Below, piece by piece: positions 42,726-51,149 of a stretch of 64,000 bases of DNA. Position 1 is the stretch's first letter. Each line of letters starts with the position of its first letter. This DNA is from JAGVYF01 sp041650315 (lineage in GTDB: Archaea; Nanobdellota; Nanobdellia; Woesearchaeales; JAGVYF01), in NCBI GenBank assembly GCA_041650315.1, contig JBAZLJ010000001.1, positions 124,001 through 188,000 of the forward strand. Reading direction: 5' to 3'. The notes beneath the pieces were generated by a model. It was not told where the DNA came from, did not search any database, and saw only the letters and a program-made list of their open reading frames with translations. Position numbers and translations under genes: made by a program.

Positions 42726-44412
42726 CTGAATCACCTTTTTTATCTTTCACTTCTTCCTCTTCATCTTCTTTGTAATCGCCTAATTTATATTTCTGATCTT
42801 CTTCATCGATGGTATTAATCTGTTCCTGGAATTCAGGTTTCTTGACCATCTTTTGGAAATCTGCAAGAAGTTCTTGCATTTTAGTATCTGATAAGTATGC
42901 GATGGATTCCGCTACAATCGGCAAGTATTTCTCAAATATGTTCACTCTTTCCAGCTGTTCTTTCATTTTTCTTTTCTTTCTTACATAACTGGCGAGTTCT
43001 CTGCCGCATTCCTGCAATCCTAATCTCATCTCTTTGATGATCTCAGGATAATGTGCAATCGCTTCTTTGCTTTCAGATGTGAACGGAACCCAGACTGATG
43101 CTATGTGAATCACGACCGAGACTGGTCCGACTGGCAATGAGCCTTGACTCTGACTAAGTCCGTACTGTCTCCAATTCATACCTGAAATAGCTTTGAATGT
43201 AGAACATCCTGATTGCTGGAATAGTAAAGGAACTCTGTTAGCGAATCTCAACAACCTCATCGGCTCTTCGGATGATTGATTTCCGCCGTATGCCAATCCT
43301 ACTTCGATCTGGAACGGATTTCCCCTGTAAACTGCAGGAGGTCTTGTGTTAGAAGTGTAAAATTCTGCTTCAATCTCTTTTTTCAATCCGCCCTTCAATG
43401 TTTCTGCGCCAATCGGCGAGATGCAATCTGAAGGTGGTGAGAATAGTTTTGTATTTTTGATGCCTTCCATGAGTTTTTCAATCATCTCTCTGGATAATGA
43501 TTTAGGTTTTGTGTTAGGCAATAGCGCTGAATTCTCGCAGATGGTTTTCGCGGCTCCTGCACCTACTCTACTGAATTCTGCAGTCAAGAATGCTTGAAGC
43601 GTCCTTGATTCTGTGTTTTCTAACATCTTCTGCATCAAGCCAAGTTCTACACCATATGGGTGCGGTTTGATCTCTAACGGCTTTTTCGGGAGCTTGTCTG
43701 TTGATCTTGCAAAAATTATCTGTTCTGCTTTAGGTGTTGTGTAAATTATAGTAGCGTGAGGATTAGTAATTGCTGTCTGCTTCAGATATTCGTCGATTGA
43801 TTGATTGCCTTTCTGGTAGGTCGCTTCTAGGTCTATCTCTACTCTTGTGCCGTGATCCTTTTCCCATTCAACAACTTCTTCTTTCAATACTTTCGGCGCG
43901 TTCTTCTGCGTGTCAAGCATGAGTTCTACGAAATTAGATGGATAATTTTTTCCAATTGTGGATGTTATTTTTGCAGCTCTTCCGGTTGTGAGCTGTCCGT
44001 ACATGACTGCTGCGCTTATACCTATGCCTTGCTGGCCTCTTGACTGTTTCATTGAATGGAATTTGCTTCCGTACAATAGTTTAGCGAAAATCTTAGGAAT
44101 CTGGTCTTTGACAATTCCTGGGCCATTATCTTCTATGACAACACGGAATCTATCATTTTGCATGTCAATGACTTCAACAATGATTTCTGGCAGGATATTA
44201 GCCTCTTCGCACGCGTCCAACGAGTTGTCGACTGCTTCTTTAATTGCGGTCATCAATGCTTTTCTTTTGTTATCGAAGCCAAGCAAGTGCCTGTTCTTCG
44301 CGAAGAATTCTGCTACGCCGATATCACGCTGTTTTTTAGCGAGCTCTTGAGCTATTGGAGTCTCTTTCGGCTCTTTAGAAGGTTTAGCATCGTTGAGTGT
44401 CTTTTGTTCCAT
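42718..44412 (-). CDS. top6B: DNA topoisomerase VI subunit B
   Basis: 564 aa. GHKL ATPase motifs: EAVDNSLDACEEA (N box), VIEDNGPGI (G1), SRGQQGIGISAA (G2/lid). A transducer domain follows with the switch Lys in the QSQGSLPVG region, and the C-terminal tail is acidic (EEEEVKDKKGDSDE). Provides the ATP gate for Top6A. A TATA (TTTATAAAG) lies about 29 nt before ATG, predicting a leaderless message. The 3' end overlaps top6A by 8 nt. Confidence 0.94.
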   Translation of the reverse strand: MEQKTLNDAKPSKEPKETPIAQELAKKQRDIGVAEFFAKNRHLLGFDNKRKALMTAIKEAVDNSLDACEEANILPEIIVEVIDMQNDRFRVVIEDNGPGIVKDQIPKIFAKLLYGSKFHSMKQSRGQQGIGISAAVMYGQLTTGRAAKITSTIGKNYPSNFVELMLDTQKNAPKVLKEEVVEWEKDHGTRVEIDLEATYQKGNQSIDEYLKQTAITNPHATIIYTTPKAEQIIFARSTDKLPKKPLEIKPHPYGVELGLMQKMLENTESRTLQAFLTAEFSRVGAGAAKTICENSALLPNTKPKSLSREMIEKLMEGIKNTKLFSPPSDCISPIGAETLKGGLKKEIEAEFYTSNTRPPAVYRGNPFQIEVGLAYGGNQSSEEPMRLLRFANRVPLLFQQSGCSTFKAISGMNWRQYGLSQSQGSLPVGPVSVVIHIASVWVPFTSESKEAIAHYPEIIKEMRLGLQECGRELASYVRKKRKMKEQLERVNIFEKYLPIVAESIAYLSDTKMQELLADFQKMVKKPEFQEQINTIDEEDQKYKLGDYKEDEEEEVKDKKGDSDE

Positions 44413-44469
44413 CGTATAGAATAAAAAATCGAGACTTTATAAATTTTTAGTTATTATCGGTTCTTAATC

Positions 44470-44505
44470 TTTAAGTCTGCAACGGATAATGTGGACTTAG
44501 AATTA
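44470..44505. repeat. Truncated B-type element B3
   Basis: TTTAAGTCTGCAACGGATAA (44470-44489) is identical to the left end of element B2 (52032-52051). It is followed by GTGGACTTAGAATTA, a degraded right arm (compare CAGACTTAATTAGAAT in B2). It therefore looks like an internally deleted copy. It lies directly after the Dim2-like gene's stop and before top6B. Confidence 0.6.
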
Positions 44506-44509
44506 GCAA

Positions 44510-45097
44510 TTATTCTTCTTTCGTATCTTCTTTAATTTTAAGATTCTCTCTGAATTCTTCGTTATTTGTTATCTTTGATTCGTGTAACTGCGCTCTTTTT
44601 TTCTCAAGCCATTTGTAAACGGATGCATGAGGACTTCCTGTCAGCAATGCTTCGACTGCTTTCCTTGCGGTTGTCACATTTTCAGGCTCTCCGATTATAG
44701 CGATGGTTTTTCCATAGACCGAAATATAAGTTTCAGTGTGATCTTCAATTATGTTCCTTGTCTTGCCGTCTTTTCCGATGACTCTTCCTTTGATCCTGTT
44801 CAATGTGTTAGCATTCTTGGTGAAGTCATTCAAATTTATCATGTTAAGAATATAATCCGGTTTTAGTAATAATAATGCCACTTCGGGATTGAAACCGCGA
44901 CCTACTGCTTTGACTATTTCTCTTGCAGAAAGCAGACCTAATGGGTCAGAACCTTCGATAGTAACATCGCCTTCTTTAGAATCAATTATGAGTTTAGTAT
45001 GGGTTGTCTCCTCGATCTTCTTCTTGGTTTCACCTGATTTGCCAATTAGAACTGCGATTCTGATTTTCGGCGCTTTGGTTTCGTAGGAGTATTCCAT
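44510..45097 (-). CDS. KH-domain RNA-binding protein, Dim2/Pno1-like
   Basis: 195 aa with two KH domains: VLIGKSGETKKKIEETT (about residues 16-32) and RVIGKDGKTRNIIEDH (about 107-122), both with the GxxG loop. It matches archaeal Dim2/Pno1, which binds the 3' end of 16S rRNA during small-subunit assembly. It lies next to rio1, as in other Archaea. A basic, charged tail follows (about 165-195). Confidence 0.9.
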   Translation of the reverse strand: MEYSYETKAPKIRIAVLIGKSGETKKKIEETTHTKLIIDSKEGDVTIEGSDPLGLLSAREIVKAVGRGFNPEVALLLLKPDYILNMINLNDFTKNANTLNRIKGRVIGKDGKTRNIIEDHTETYISVYGKTIAIIGEPENVTTARKAVEALLTGSPHASVYKWLEKKRAQLHESKITNNEEFRENLKIKEDTKEE

Positions 45098-45196
45098 GGT
45101 GGTGATATGTCTTTTGCAGACATTATATACGATTGTATATGATTAATTTAAAAAGCTGATGCTCTATTTAAAAGGCTTGCTATTTTAAAAAGCCAG

Positions 45197-45904
45197 TTAT
45201 TTTCCGGTGACTTGTTTTTTTAGTTCTTCAGACGTTATTTTCGCTCCGTGCTTTGTGAAGAATGTAGCAATGTTATGCACATCCTTGTCGAGCAGTTCTT
45301 TGGCGTTCTGCGTGCTTACCGGCATTGCCTGTGAAAAGTCTATGAATACTGGTTTCTCATTATAATTTAGGATATTGAATGAAGACAAATCGCCGTGCAC
45401 AAGTCCTGCTTGGTACAGCTTTTTCATGTTCGAAATGACCATTTCTAAGAATTTCTTAGGATTTTCAGGCGGATAATCTTTGAGTTTTGGCGCTACATCG
45501 TCATCGCCTATGAATTCCATGATAAGTATATTGTCTTTAATCACAATAGGTTTCGGGATTGATACTCCTGCTTCTCTTGCTTTCATAAGGTTCCTGAATT
45601 CCCTTTGGGTCCAAGCGAATATGATCTTCCTTTTGTGCTTCTTTAGCCAGAGATATCTTGGATCTGACCTAATGTAATCATACATCTTATTGAAATCGCA
45701 GGTTTCAAGCCTATGGATCTTGACTATGACCCTTTCGCCACTTTTAGTGCTTGCTGAGAATATGTGGGATTCCTTGCCTATGCTAATAGGGCTTTTAAGT
45801 TCAATGAAATGGCCTTTGCTGGAAAGCTCGAATAGATCTCTATTTATGAATCCGTCAAATACCCCTTGGTATGTCTTCCAGGCTTCTTTTGTCTTTTTGA
45901 CCAT
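45197..45904 (-). CDS. rio1: RIO1-family serine/threonine protein kinase
   Basis: 235 aa atypical kinase. ATP-binding loop SIGKESHIFSA (about residues 41-51) with the Lys of VIVKIHR, catalytic VHGDLSSFNILN (about 173-184) and metal-binding VFIDFSQAM. RIO1 works in late 30S/40S subunit maturation, so its neighbour Dim2-like fits. The gene order rio1-dim2-top6B-top6A is typical of Archaea; the usual eIF1A partner is not seen upstream, where the structured RNA locus lies instead. TATA boxes (TTTATAAA) precede the ATG closely. Confidence 0.92.
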   Translation of the reverse strand: MVKKTKEAWKTYQGVFDGFINRDLFELSSKGHFIELKSPISIGKESHIFSASTKSGERVIVKIHRLETCDFNKMYDYIRSDPRYLWLKKHKRKIIFAWTQREFRNLMKAREAGVSIPKPIVIKDNILIMEFIGDDDVAPKLKDYPPENPKKFLEMVISNMKKLYQAGLVHGDLSSFNILNYNEKPVFIDFSQAMPVSTQNAKELLDKDVHNIATFFTKHGAKITSEELKKQVTGK

Positions 45905-46012
45905 ATTTCCTTTATAAATAGCCTTATTTATAAGGGTATCGCTCTATTTCATCTACTATATATTTCATATATAATAATCAGAAAGCTTTATAAATAACCC
46001 CTAGTTCTGTTC

Positions 46013-46186
46013 AGCTACAGAAGAATTGCGTGAATGGGTCCTCTTTTGAGCTGAAACTACTAAATGTTTTGGCGGTGAAAAAAGAGACACTCTTATGCAA
46101 TCCAGCCCGTCACGAGAGTACTCAAAGGAGCACACGCTAAAAGCAGGCCATGATAATTGGGAGTTAGTGTTACGGGCAACATTCAT
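46013..46186 (+). ncRNA. Structured RNA, possibly an H/ACA-like guide
   Basis: A TATA box (TTTATAAATA, 45987-45996) predicts a start near 46013-46018. Hairpin 1: TTGCGTGA (46026-46033) with TTATGCAA (46093-46100, two G-T pairs), an internal loop, CTCTTTT (46041-46047) with AAAAGAG (46080-46086), and an apical AAAC/GTTT with CTGA/GTGA elements that could make a kink-turn. Hairpin 2: GCCCGT (46105-46110) with ACGGGC (46173-46178), followed after one base by ACA (46180-46182). Two stem-pocket-stem hairpins ending in ACA fits archaeal H/ACA guides for pseudouridylation, but the pocket targets and kink-turns are not proven. SRP, RNase P and 5S signatures are not evident. Confidence 0.45.
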
Positions 46187-46348
46187 TTCACATTCAACAA
46201 ATCATATATCACACAAAACAAACGCAGAATAAGTTCAATTTCACAGATCATCACAAATCAAGAGTCAAAAGGGGTATCGGATAGCAATTAGGTAGTGCAT
46301 GATTGTGTTAAAATACTTATTCTAGCAATCCATTCGGAGGCGATTAAA

Positions 46349-47707
46349 ATGGGAAAAATAAGCCCAGTATCAGCAAAATACATAATCAACGCATCAATCA
46401 ACATTGATGGAGTAGTAGATAGGCCGGACGTAATCGGCGCAATATTCGGCCAGACTGAAGGCCTATTAGGCTCTGACTTAGAGTTAAGAGAGCTTCAAAG
46501 GTCAGGCAGAATCGGCAGGATAGAAGTAAACGTAGACACAAAGACCGGAAAATCAGTAGGTAATATTGTAATTCCTTCTTCATTAGATAAAGCGGAGACT
46601 GCAATCGTTGGAGCATCTTTAGAGATAATCCAAAGGATTGGTCCATGTAATGCTAAAATCTTAGTAGCTAACATAGAAGATGTCAGGATCTCAAAACGTT
46701 CATTCGTTGTTGAAAGAGCTAAAGAGCTTTTGAAAACTTTGATGGATAATGTGATGCCAGATTCACAGGAATTGGCAGAAGAAGTAGCTCATTCCGTAAG
46801 AGTAACCGAAATTGGTGAATACGGAAAAGATAAACTTCCATGCGGTCCTTCAATCGAAGATTCTGATGAAGTCATAGTTGTAGAAGGTCGTGCGGATGTA
46901 TTGACATTATTGAAACATGGTTTCAAGAACTGCATCGCATTGAACGGAAATTCAATTCCAGAGACTATAATCGAGCTTTCGAAGAAGAAAGTCTTGACAG
47001 CTTTCGTTGATGGAGACAGAGGCGGAGTATTAATCTTGAGAGAATTGTTCGCTCAGGTTGATCTAGATTTCGTGACCAGAGCTCCAGACGGAAAAGAAGT
47101 TGAAGAATTGGCTAAGAAAGAATTGCATAAAGCGCTTAGGTCAAGAGTATCTGTAGAACAAGCTAAAGTAGAGGTCGAGAAATTGCTCTCTATCGAAGGC
47201 AAAAGAAATTCACAGAACTTGTACACCGGCGTTATGCAGAGAAGGCCGCAAACAAGTGCAACACCTTCCTCAAGGCCAGTATCTAGTACTTCTTCAAGCC
47301 CTAGCTCAAGCATGAGTTCAAGTTCCAGCTCTAGTTTCCAGAGATCAGCGCCTGTATCAAGGCCAATCTCAGCTAGTGCTCCAATGAGCGTATCTGCGCC
47401 TAAAACAGTGATAACTGCTGAAGAAAAGCAGAAATTCAAGGAAATGCTTGAATCATTGATAGGCACAAGAGGCGGATATATCTTGAACAAGGAATTGACC
47501 ATACTGGGTAAAGTGCCAGTATCTGAGTTGATGCCAACATTGAAGAGCTTGAATACTGCAGTATATGCTGTTGTGTTCGACGGCGCGATTGACAAGGTTC
47601 TTGCTAACGTAAGCGAGAAGATTCCAGTGACCCATATTGTCGCTATGCATTCGACCGTGAAACCAAGCGAGACTTCAGTGAACGTTTTCACAATCAATGA
47701 CTTATAG
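46349..47707 (+). CDS. dnaG: Archaeal DnaG (Toprim primase)
   Basis: About 452 aa. MGKISPVSAKYIINASINIDG is the conserved archaeal DnaG start; a GGAGGCGAT Shine-Dalgarno supports it over an upstream ATG. The Toprim domain holds EVIVVEGRADVLTLLKHG (catalytic Glu) and TAFVDGDRGG (DxD). Roles in Archaea include priming and exosome-associated RNA binding. A serine-rich linker (about residues 315-370, mostly Ser, Ala and Pro) joins the Toprim part to a C-terminal domain (EEKQKFKEMLESLIGTRGGYIL). Longer linker than in relatives I know. Confidence 0.92.
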   Translation: MGKISPVSAKYIINASINIDGVVDRPDVIGAIFGQTEGLLGSDLELRELQRSGRIGRIEVNVDTKTGKSVGNIVIPSSLDKAETAIVGASLEIIQRIGPCNAKILVANIEDVRISKRSFVVERAKELLKTLMDNVMPDSQELAEEVAHSVRVTEIGEYGKDKLPCGPSIEDSDEVIVVEGRADVLTLLKHGFKNCIALNGNSIPETIIELSKKKVLTAFVDGDRGGVLILRELFAQVDLDFVTRAPDGKEVEELAKKELHKALRSRVSVEQAKVEVEKLLSIEGKRNSQNLYTGVMQRRPQTSATPSSRPVSSTSSSPSSSMSSSSSSSFQRSAPVSRPISASAPMSVSAPKTVITAEEKQKFKEMLESLIGTRGGYILNKELTILGKVPVSELMPTLKSLNTAVYAVVFDGAIDKVLANVSEKIPVTHIVAMHSTVKPSETSVNVFTINDL

Positions 47708-47735
47708 AGAGTTCAACTCTCTTTTTTTCTTTTTA
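47704..47735 (+). terminator. Terminator after dnaG
   Basis: GAGAGTT and AACTCTC form a hairpin immediately after the stop codon, followed by CTTTTTTTCTTTTTATT. Classic stem plus T-run arrangement. Confidence 0.7.
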
Positions 47736-47785
47736 TTATTTTTCATATAGAAATTTATTTATAGTGATATCTCTATCTTAATCCC

Positions 47786-48109
47786 ATGGAAACACGCGGA
47801 CGTCCGGTCGGTTCTGAGATTCGTTCTAATATCATCGAAATACTTTTTTTCATGGGGCAAGGATATGCCTATGAGGTGTATAAAACGTATCGCGAGATAT
47901 TTCCGAAAGTCACTATGCGTTCTGTGTATTACCATCTGAACAAAGGCGCTGCTTTAGGCGTGTTCAAGGTGAAGGAAGTTAAGACGGAATCCGGCGATTA
48001 TTCTTGGGGAACTTCTGCAGAGAAAATCTATTATTCTCTGGGCGAAAATGCCAAGCCTGTCGGCAATCTTCTGGTCAAGGATTATATTGATAAGAAACCG
48101 AAGATATAA
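47786..48109 (+). CDS. Winged-helix DNA-binding protein
   Basis: 107 aa. The sequence GSEIRSNIIEILFFMGQGYAYEVYKTY is a helix-turn-helix start and TMRSVYYHLNKGAALGVFKVKEVK supplies the recognition helix and wing (PadR-like). It is probably a transcription regulator. TATA and start are AT-rich; the stop codon lies inside the left end of element B1. No neighbour tells its target. Confidence 0.75.
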   Translation: METRGRPVGSEIRSNIIEILFFMGQGYAYEVYKTYREIFPKVTMRSVYYHLNKGAALGVFKVKEVKTESGDYSWGTSAEKIYYSLGENAKPVGNLLVKDYIDKKPKI

Positions 48110-48223
48110 GTCAGCGGCTGGTTCAGATTGCGCATCTTAAATATGATGACTGCCATTCCCGGGGACTGGGGACCTTGGCAGTTTTATTTTTTGTTTGATA
48201 ATCTTCACAATTGTCGCTGACTT
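48108..48223. repeat. B-type inverted-repeat element B1
   Basis: 116 nt with perfect outer arms AAGTCAGCG (48108-48116) and CGCTGACTT (48215-48223). The core hairpin has ACTGCC/GGCAGT flanking the loop ATTCCCGGGGACTGGGGACC. B2 has the same length, outer-arm core AAGTC(A/T)GC, core loop ATTCCCGGGACCGGTACC and stem ATAGCC/GGCTAT. The stem bases differ between copies yet still pair. The left arm overlaps the stop codon of the wHTH gene. Confidence 0.7.
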
Positions 48224-48307
48224 TCGAATAAAACATAGAAAGGTATATATAAATGAGATTCTTGGTATATATTAGTTTATTTCAATCTAAAAAAGAGGTG
48301 CAATATA

Positions 48308-48565
48308 ATGAATGATACAGGATTTGTGAGACAACCTTTCTCTGCGTCTTTTCTACTGATAGGCGTTGTTGGTTTTTTGGTCAGTCTTTATTATACATGG
48401 TTTGGAATGCTTAATCTTACTTATGGTCTGCTTTTCATGCTGATGTTTGCGATATTCGCAGTGGCTGCATTGAGGTCATTCGAAGAGAGCAAAAGCAAAA
48501 AAGTTGAAATGGTTAAAAAGCCATTAAAGAAAAAAGCTAAGAAAGTAGTCAAAAGAAGGAAATAG
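48308..48565 (+). CDS. Small two-helix membrane protein with basic tail
   Basis: 85 aa. Two membrane segments (SFLLIGVVGFLVSLYYTW and YGLLFMLMFAIFAVAAL) and a C-terminal tail of about 30 residues nearly all Lys/Arg/Val (KKVEMVKKPLKKKAKKVVK). A TATA (TATATATAAAT near 48245) and Shine-Dalgarno AGAGGTG precede the ATG. The basic tail would lie in the cytoplasm, perhaps against DNA or ribosomes. Unknown family. Confidence 0.75.
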   Translation: MNDTGFVRQPFSASFLLIGVVGFLVSLYYTWFGMLNLTYGLLFMLMFAIFAVAALRSFEESKSKKVEMVKKPLKKKAKKVVKRRK

Positions 48566-48605
48566 ATTCTTTCTTTTCTTTATTTTTATATTAATTTTAT
48601 TTTTC

Positions 48606-49946
48606 TCAGAAATTGATTTTCTCGTCTTTGACGTTACGTTTCTCAGGCGTTCCGGATAATGCGCTTGGCGCTTCTCCGCCGTGCCATGTGAATCTCGGAC
48701 GGATCATGACTTGATACAATCTTTCGTTCTCGTCATCTAGAATCACGGCTGAACCTTTTGATCTCGGCAAATTCTCAAACTGTTGGCCGAGATTCTCTCT
48801 CATATAGGATTGCGTCAGCATGCCCAATGCATCAACATCAAGTCTTGCGGTTATCCTGTGGCTGATGACGACATCAGATTGTGTCATAACATCAGTATGA
48901 ATTTTACCGGGCTGTTGACTTGCCAGAACTAATGAAATGCCTGGCTGCCTGCCTTCTCTTAGGATAGTGATCAATGCATCTGTCGCAGTAGTCTTGCCTA
49001 CATTTGGGAGGAATTCATGCGCTTCATCGATTATGAGCCAGACCAATGGATTCTGTTCTTCAGCTGCAATTTCTCTGAAATAATGCTCAGATTCTTGGAT
49101 TGCTTTGAATTCTTCATTTTTTCTGGCTGCCATTCTCTCAATGAATAGCTTTTGAGCAACAAGACCAATTACCAATGATTTAATTTCCCAGCCGTTTGGC
49201 GCTGTCGCATAACAACTAACATCTATGATGCTGACTTTTCCGCCAATGACTAAATCTTTGAATGGAGTTCCTTCAGGGCTGAACAAGCCCCACATGTCCG
49301 CATTCTTGAAATGGTTTATTGCTGCTTGTATCACATGCGGTTCATTGGATTTATCTTCTTGAAATTTCTGGATGATATCGTGTATAGAATAATTCTCTTT
49401 TTCGATTAAAAGGTCATTAAGTATGGTTTCGATGAGTATTGCGATTGGATCATTACTCGCCAGTTTGAATGTCAGTATCCAATCCTGCGCAGTTAAATCG
49501 CTCGGCCTTATCGCGTAGGGGAAATCTGTTGGTATGCCTTTCTCTTTGTATTCTTTGTAGTATCCGATTGGCGTGAATATCTGTACGTCAAGAGCTTTGC
49601 CTTCAAGATTCCACTCTTTGAGCATTGCCTCATCTTTATGATTAGGATATTTCATGGTCCAGTAAACGCCCATTGTATCTAAAATTACACAGCTGAGATT
49701 TTTGGATATATCAGAATCGAGTCCAGTGATGCCTTCGGCGATGACACCCATTGTATATGATTTACCACCGCCTCTTTTTCCGCAGACGAATACAACGTGC
49801 GATCTCGCTACATCTAAGTAAAGATTGTTTGCCAATGAAGTAATTTGGCCCATATGCACGAATTGCCTGGCTAGAAAGACTGTTCCTGACTTGCCATATT
49901 TTTCTATGTCGGATTTCTTCCTGCCTATGATTATGTCGTAGACCAT
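48606..49946 (-). CDS. herA: HerA-like ATPase/helicase
   Basis: 446 aa. FVCGKRGGGKSYTMG (Walker A, about residues 53-67) and VWLIIDEAHEFL (Walker B, about 303-314) place it in the HerA-FtsK hexameric ATPase family; the N-terminal HAS-barrel-like region (MVYDIIIGRKKSDIEKYGK) fits too. HerA usually pumps DNA in end processing with NurA and the Mre11/Rad50 genes. None of those partners is adjacent here. Mild uncertainty whether it is a HerA proper or a related DUF87 ATPase. Confidence 0.85.
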   Translation of the reverse strand: MVYDIIIGRKKSDIEKYGKSGTVFLARQFVHMGQITSLANNLYLDVARSHVVFVCGKRGGGKSYTMGVIAEGITGLDSDISKNLSCVILDTMGVYWTMKYPNHKDEAMLKEWNLEGKALDVQIFTPIGYYKEYKEKGIPTDFPYAIRPSDLTAQDWILTFKLASNDPIAILIETILNDLLIEKENYSIHDIIQKFQEDKSNEPHVIQAAINHFKNADMWGLFSPEGTPFKDLVIGGKVSIIDVSCYATAPNGWEIKSLVIGLVAQKLFIERMAARKNEEFKAIQESEHYFREIAAEEQNPLVWLIIDEAHEFLPNVGKTTATDALITILREGRQPGISLVLASQQPGKIHTDVMTQSDVVISHRITARLDVDALGMLTQSYMRENLGQQFENLPRSKGSAVILDDENERLYQVMIRPRFTWHGGEAPSALSGTPEKRNVKDEKINF

Positions 49947-50073
49947 TGCCTTTTTTGATGTTCTCTAATAATATAAATCTTCGGTTTCTTTCATTCTTCT
50001 TTGATATCCTATTTTATTGTATATAAATCTTTAAAAGCGTAAGTTTCATCATTTTGTGCAAGGAGGGGATACA

Positions 50074-51096
50074 ATGAATAGTCATCCACCAAATCTCATA
50101 TTTGAAGAAGAACAAAAACATCCTGTGAACAGGAAAATGAAACTTAGATACGGAAGATTAATATTTCTTTTATTATTAGTTGCGGCGGCAGTATTCTTTT
50201 CAAACGGGTATACCGGCGCCTCAGTATTCGGTAGTCTTTTCACTGGCGATGTCGCTGCAGTTGTTGATGATCATAAGATTTTAATTTCTGACGTAGAAGC
50301 AAGATTTGCTCAGCTTCCTGAATATTATCAAGCGGTATTCACAAAAACAGATTTGCTTGACAAAATGATTGAGGAGTATCTGTTCCATCAAGATCTTGAT
50401 GCGAAAGGGTATACTGTTTCTGATGAGGAGCTAAAAACCGCTTTCGCAGATTTCAAAGTGCAGGCTGCAATGTCTGATGACGAGTTCTTGCAATATCTAG
50501 AGACAGAAGGAGTGCAATTGGATCAATTCTTGATTGCATTGAAGAGCAAATTATTGAGCGACAGATTCCTGGATTCTGAATTGTTCGGAGATATTTCTGC
50601 GAGCGAATCAGAGATGTTGGCGAAATACAATGAGAATCTTAAATTATTCACTGAACCTGAAAAAGTCAAGGCAAGGCATATTCTATTGAAGACTGATAAT
50701 CGCAAAGAGGATGAAGCTTTGGCAAAAATAAATGATCTTTTTGATGAGTACAAAGCCGGCGCTAAGTTCGAGGATTTGGCCAAGACTTATTCCGAATGCC
50801 CTAGCGCAGTTAACGGCGGAGATCTCGGCTATTTTACCCGCGATCAAATGGTAAAAGAATTTGCTGATGCGGCGTTTGTCACTGCGGTTGGTCAAGTGTC
50901 TCAGCCAATCAAGACCAGTTTCGGCTATCATCTGATATTTGTCGAAGAGAATGTTCCTTCGCAAGTCATCGCTTTCAAGGATGTATCTTCACAAGTTGAA
51001 GAGCTTGTTATTTCGGAGAAGCAACAGAAGATATTCGATACTTATATGGCGCAGTTAAAGAGCAAAGCCAAGATCGATATTTATTATACTGAGTAG
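50074..51096 (+). CDS. Membrane-anchored parvulin-type peptidyl-prolyl isomerase
   Basis: 340 aa. An N-terminal anchor (about residues 25-40) is followed by a SurA-N-like helical chaperone region and a parvulin domain (about 190-290: VKARHILLKTDNRKEDEALAKI...YSECPSAVNGGDLGYFTRDQMVKEF...VSQPIKTSFGYHLIFVEE). Start ATG at MNSHPP follows AGGAGGGG; a start six codons upstream is possible. It probably folds proteins outside the membrane. The anchor ends at GYTGASVFGS, again a TG motif. A terminator hairpin (AGTAGA/TCTACT) follows the stop. Confidence 0.9.
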   Translation: MNSHPPNLIFEEEQKHPVNRKMKLRYGRLIFLLLLVAAAVFFSNGYTGASVFGSLFTGDVAAVVDDHKILISDVEARFAQLPEYYQAVFTKTDLLDKMIEEYLFHQDLDAKGYTVSDEELKTAFADFKVQAAMSDDEFLQYLETEGVQLDQFLIALKSKLLSDRFLDSELFGDISASESEMLAKYNENLKLFTEPEKVKARHILLKTDNRKEDEALAKINDLFDEYKAGAKFEDLAKTYSECPSAVNGGDLGYFTRDQMVKEFADAAFVTAVGQVSQPIKTSFGYHLIFVEENVPSQVIAFKDVSSQVEELVISEKQQKIFDTYMAQLKSKAKIDIYYTE

Positions 51097-51118
51097 AGAT
51101 TCTACTCTTTCTTTTTCT
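51085..51118 (+). terminator. Terminator after the isomerase gene
   Basis: AGTAGA and TCTACT pair around a GAT loop at the stop codon, followed by CTTTCTTTTTCTTTG. Stem plus T-rich tail. Confidence 0.65.
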
Positions 51119-51149
51119 TTGTTAAATTTTTAAGAATTAGTTTGGAATC

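Noticed and set aside
46001..46186. Minus-strand ORF of 61 codons over the structured RNA locus
   Set aside because: No Shine-Dalgarno or promoter in the right place, amino-acid composition random, and the opposite strand shows strong RNA pairing after a TATA box.
46013..46186. Assignment as SRP RNA, RNase P RNA or 5S rRNA
   Set aside because: The conserved segments of those RNAs could not be found, and the length and two-hairpin layout do not match.
47053..47697. Long minus-strand ORF of 214 codons inside dnaG
   Set aside because: An open frame produced by the serine-rich codons (AGC/TCA) read in reverse; no start signals and DnaG motifs are unambiguous on the plus strand.
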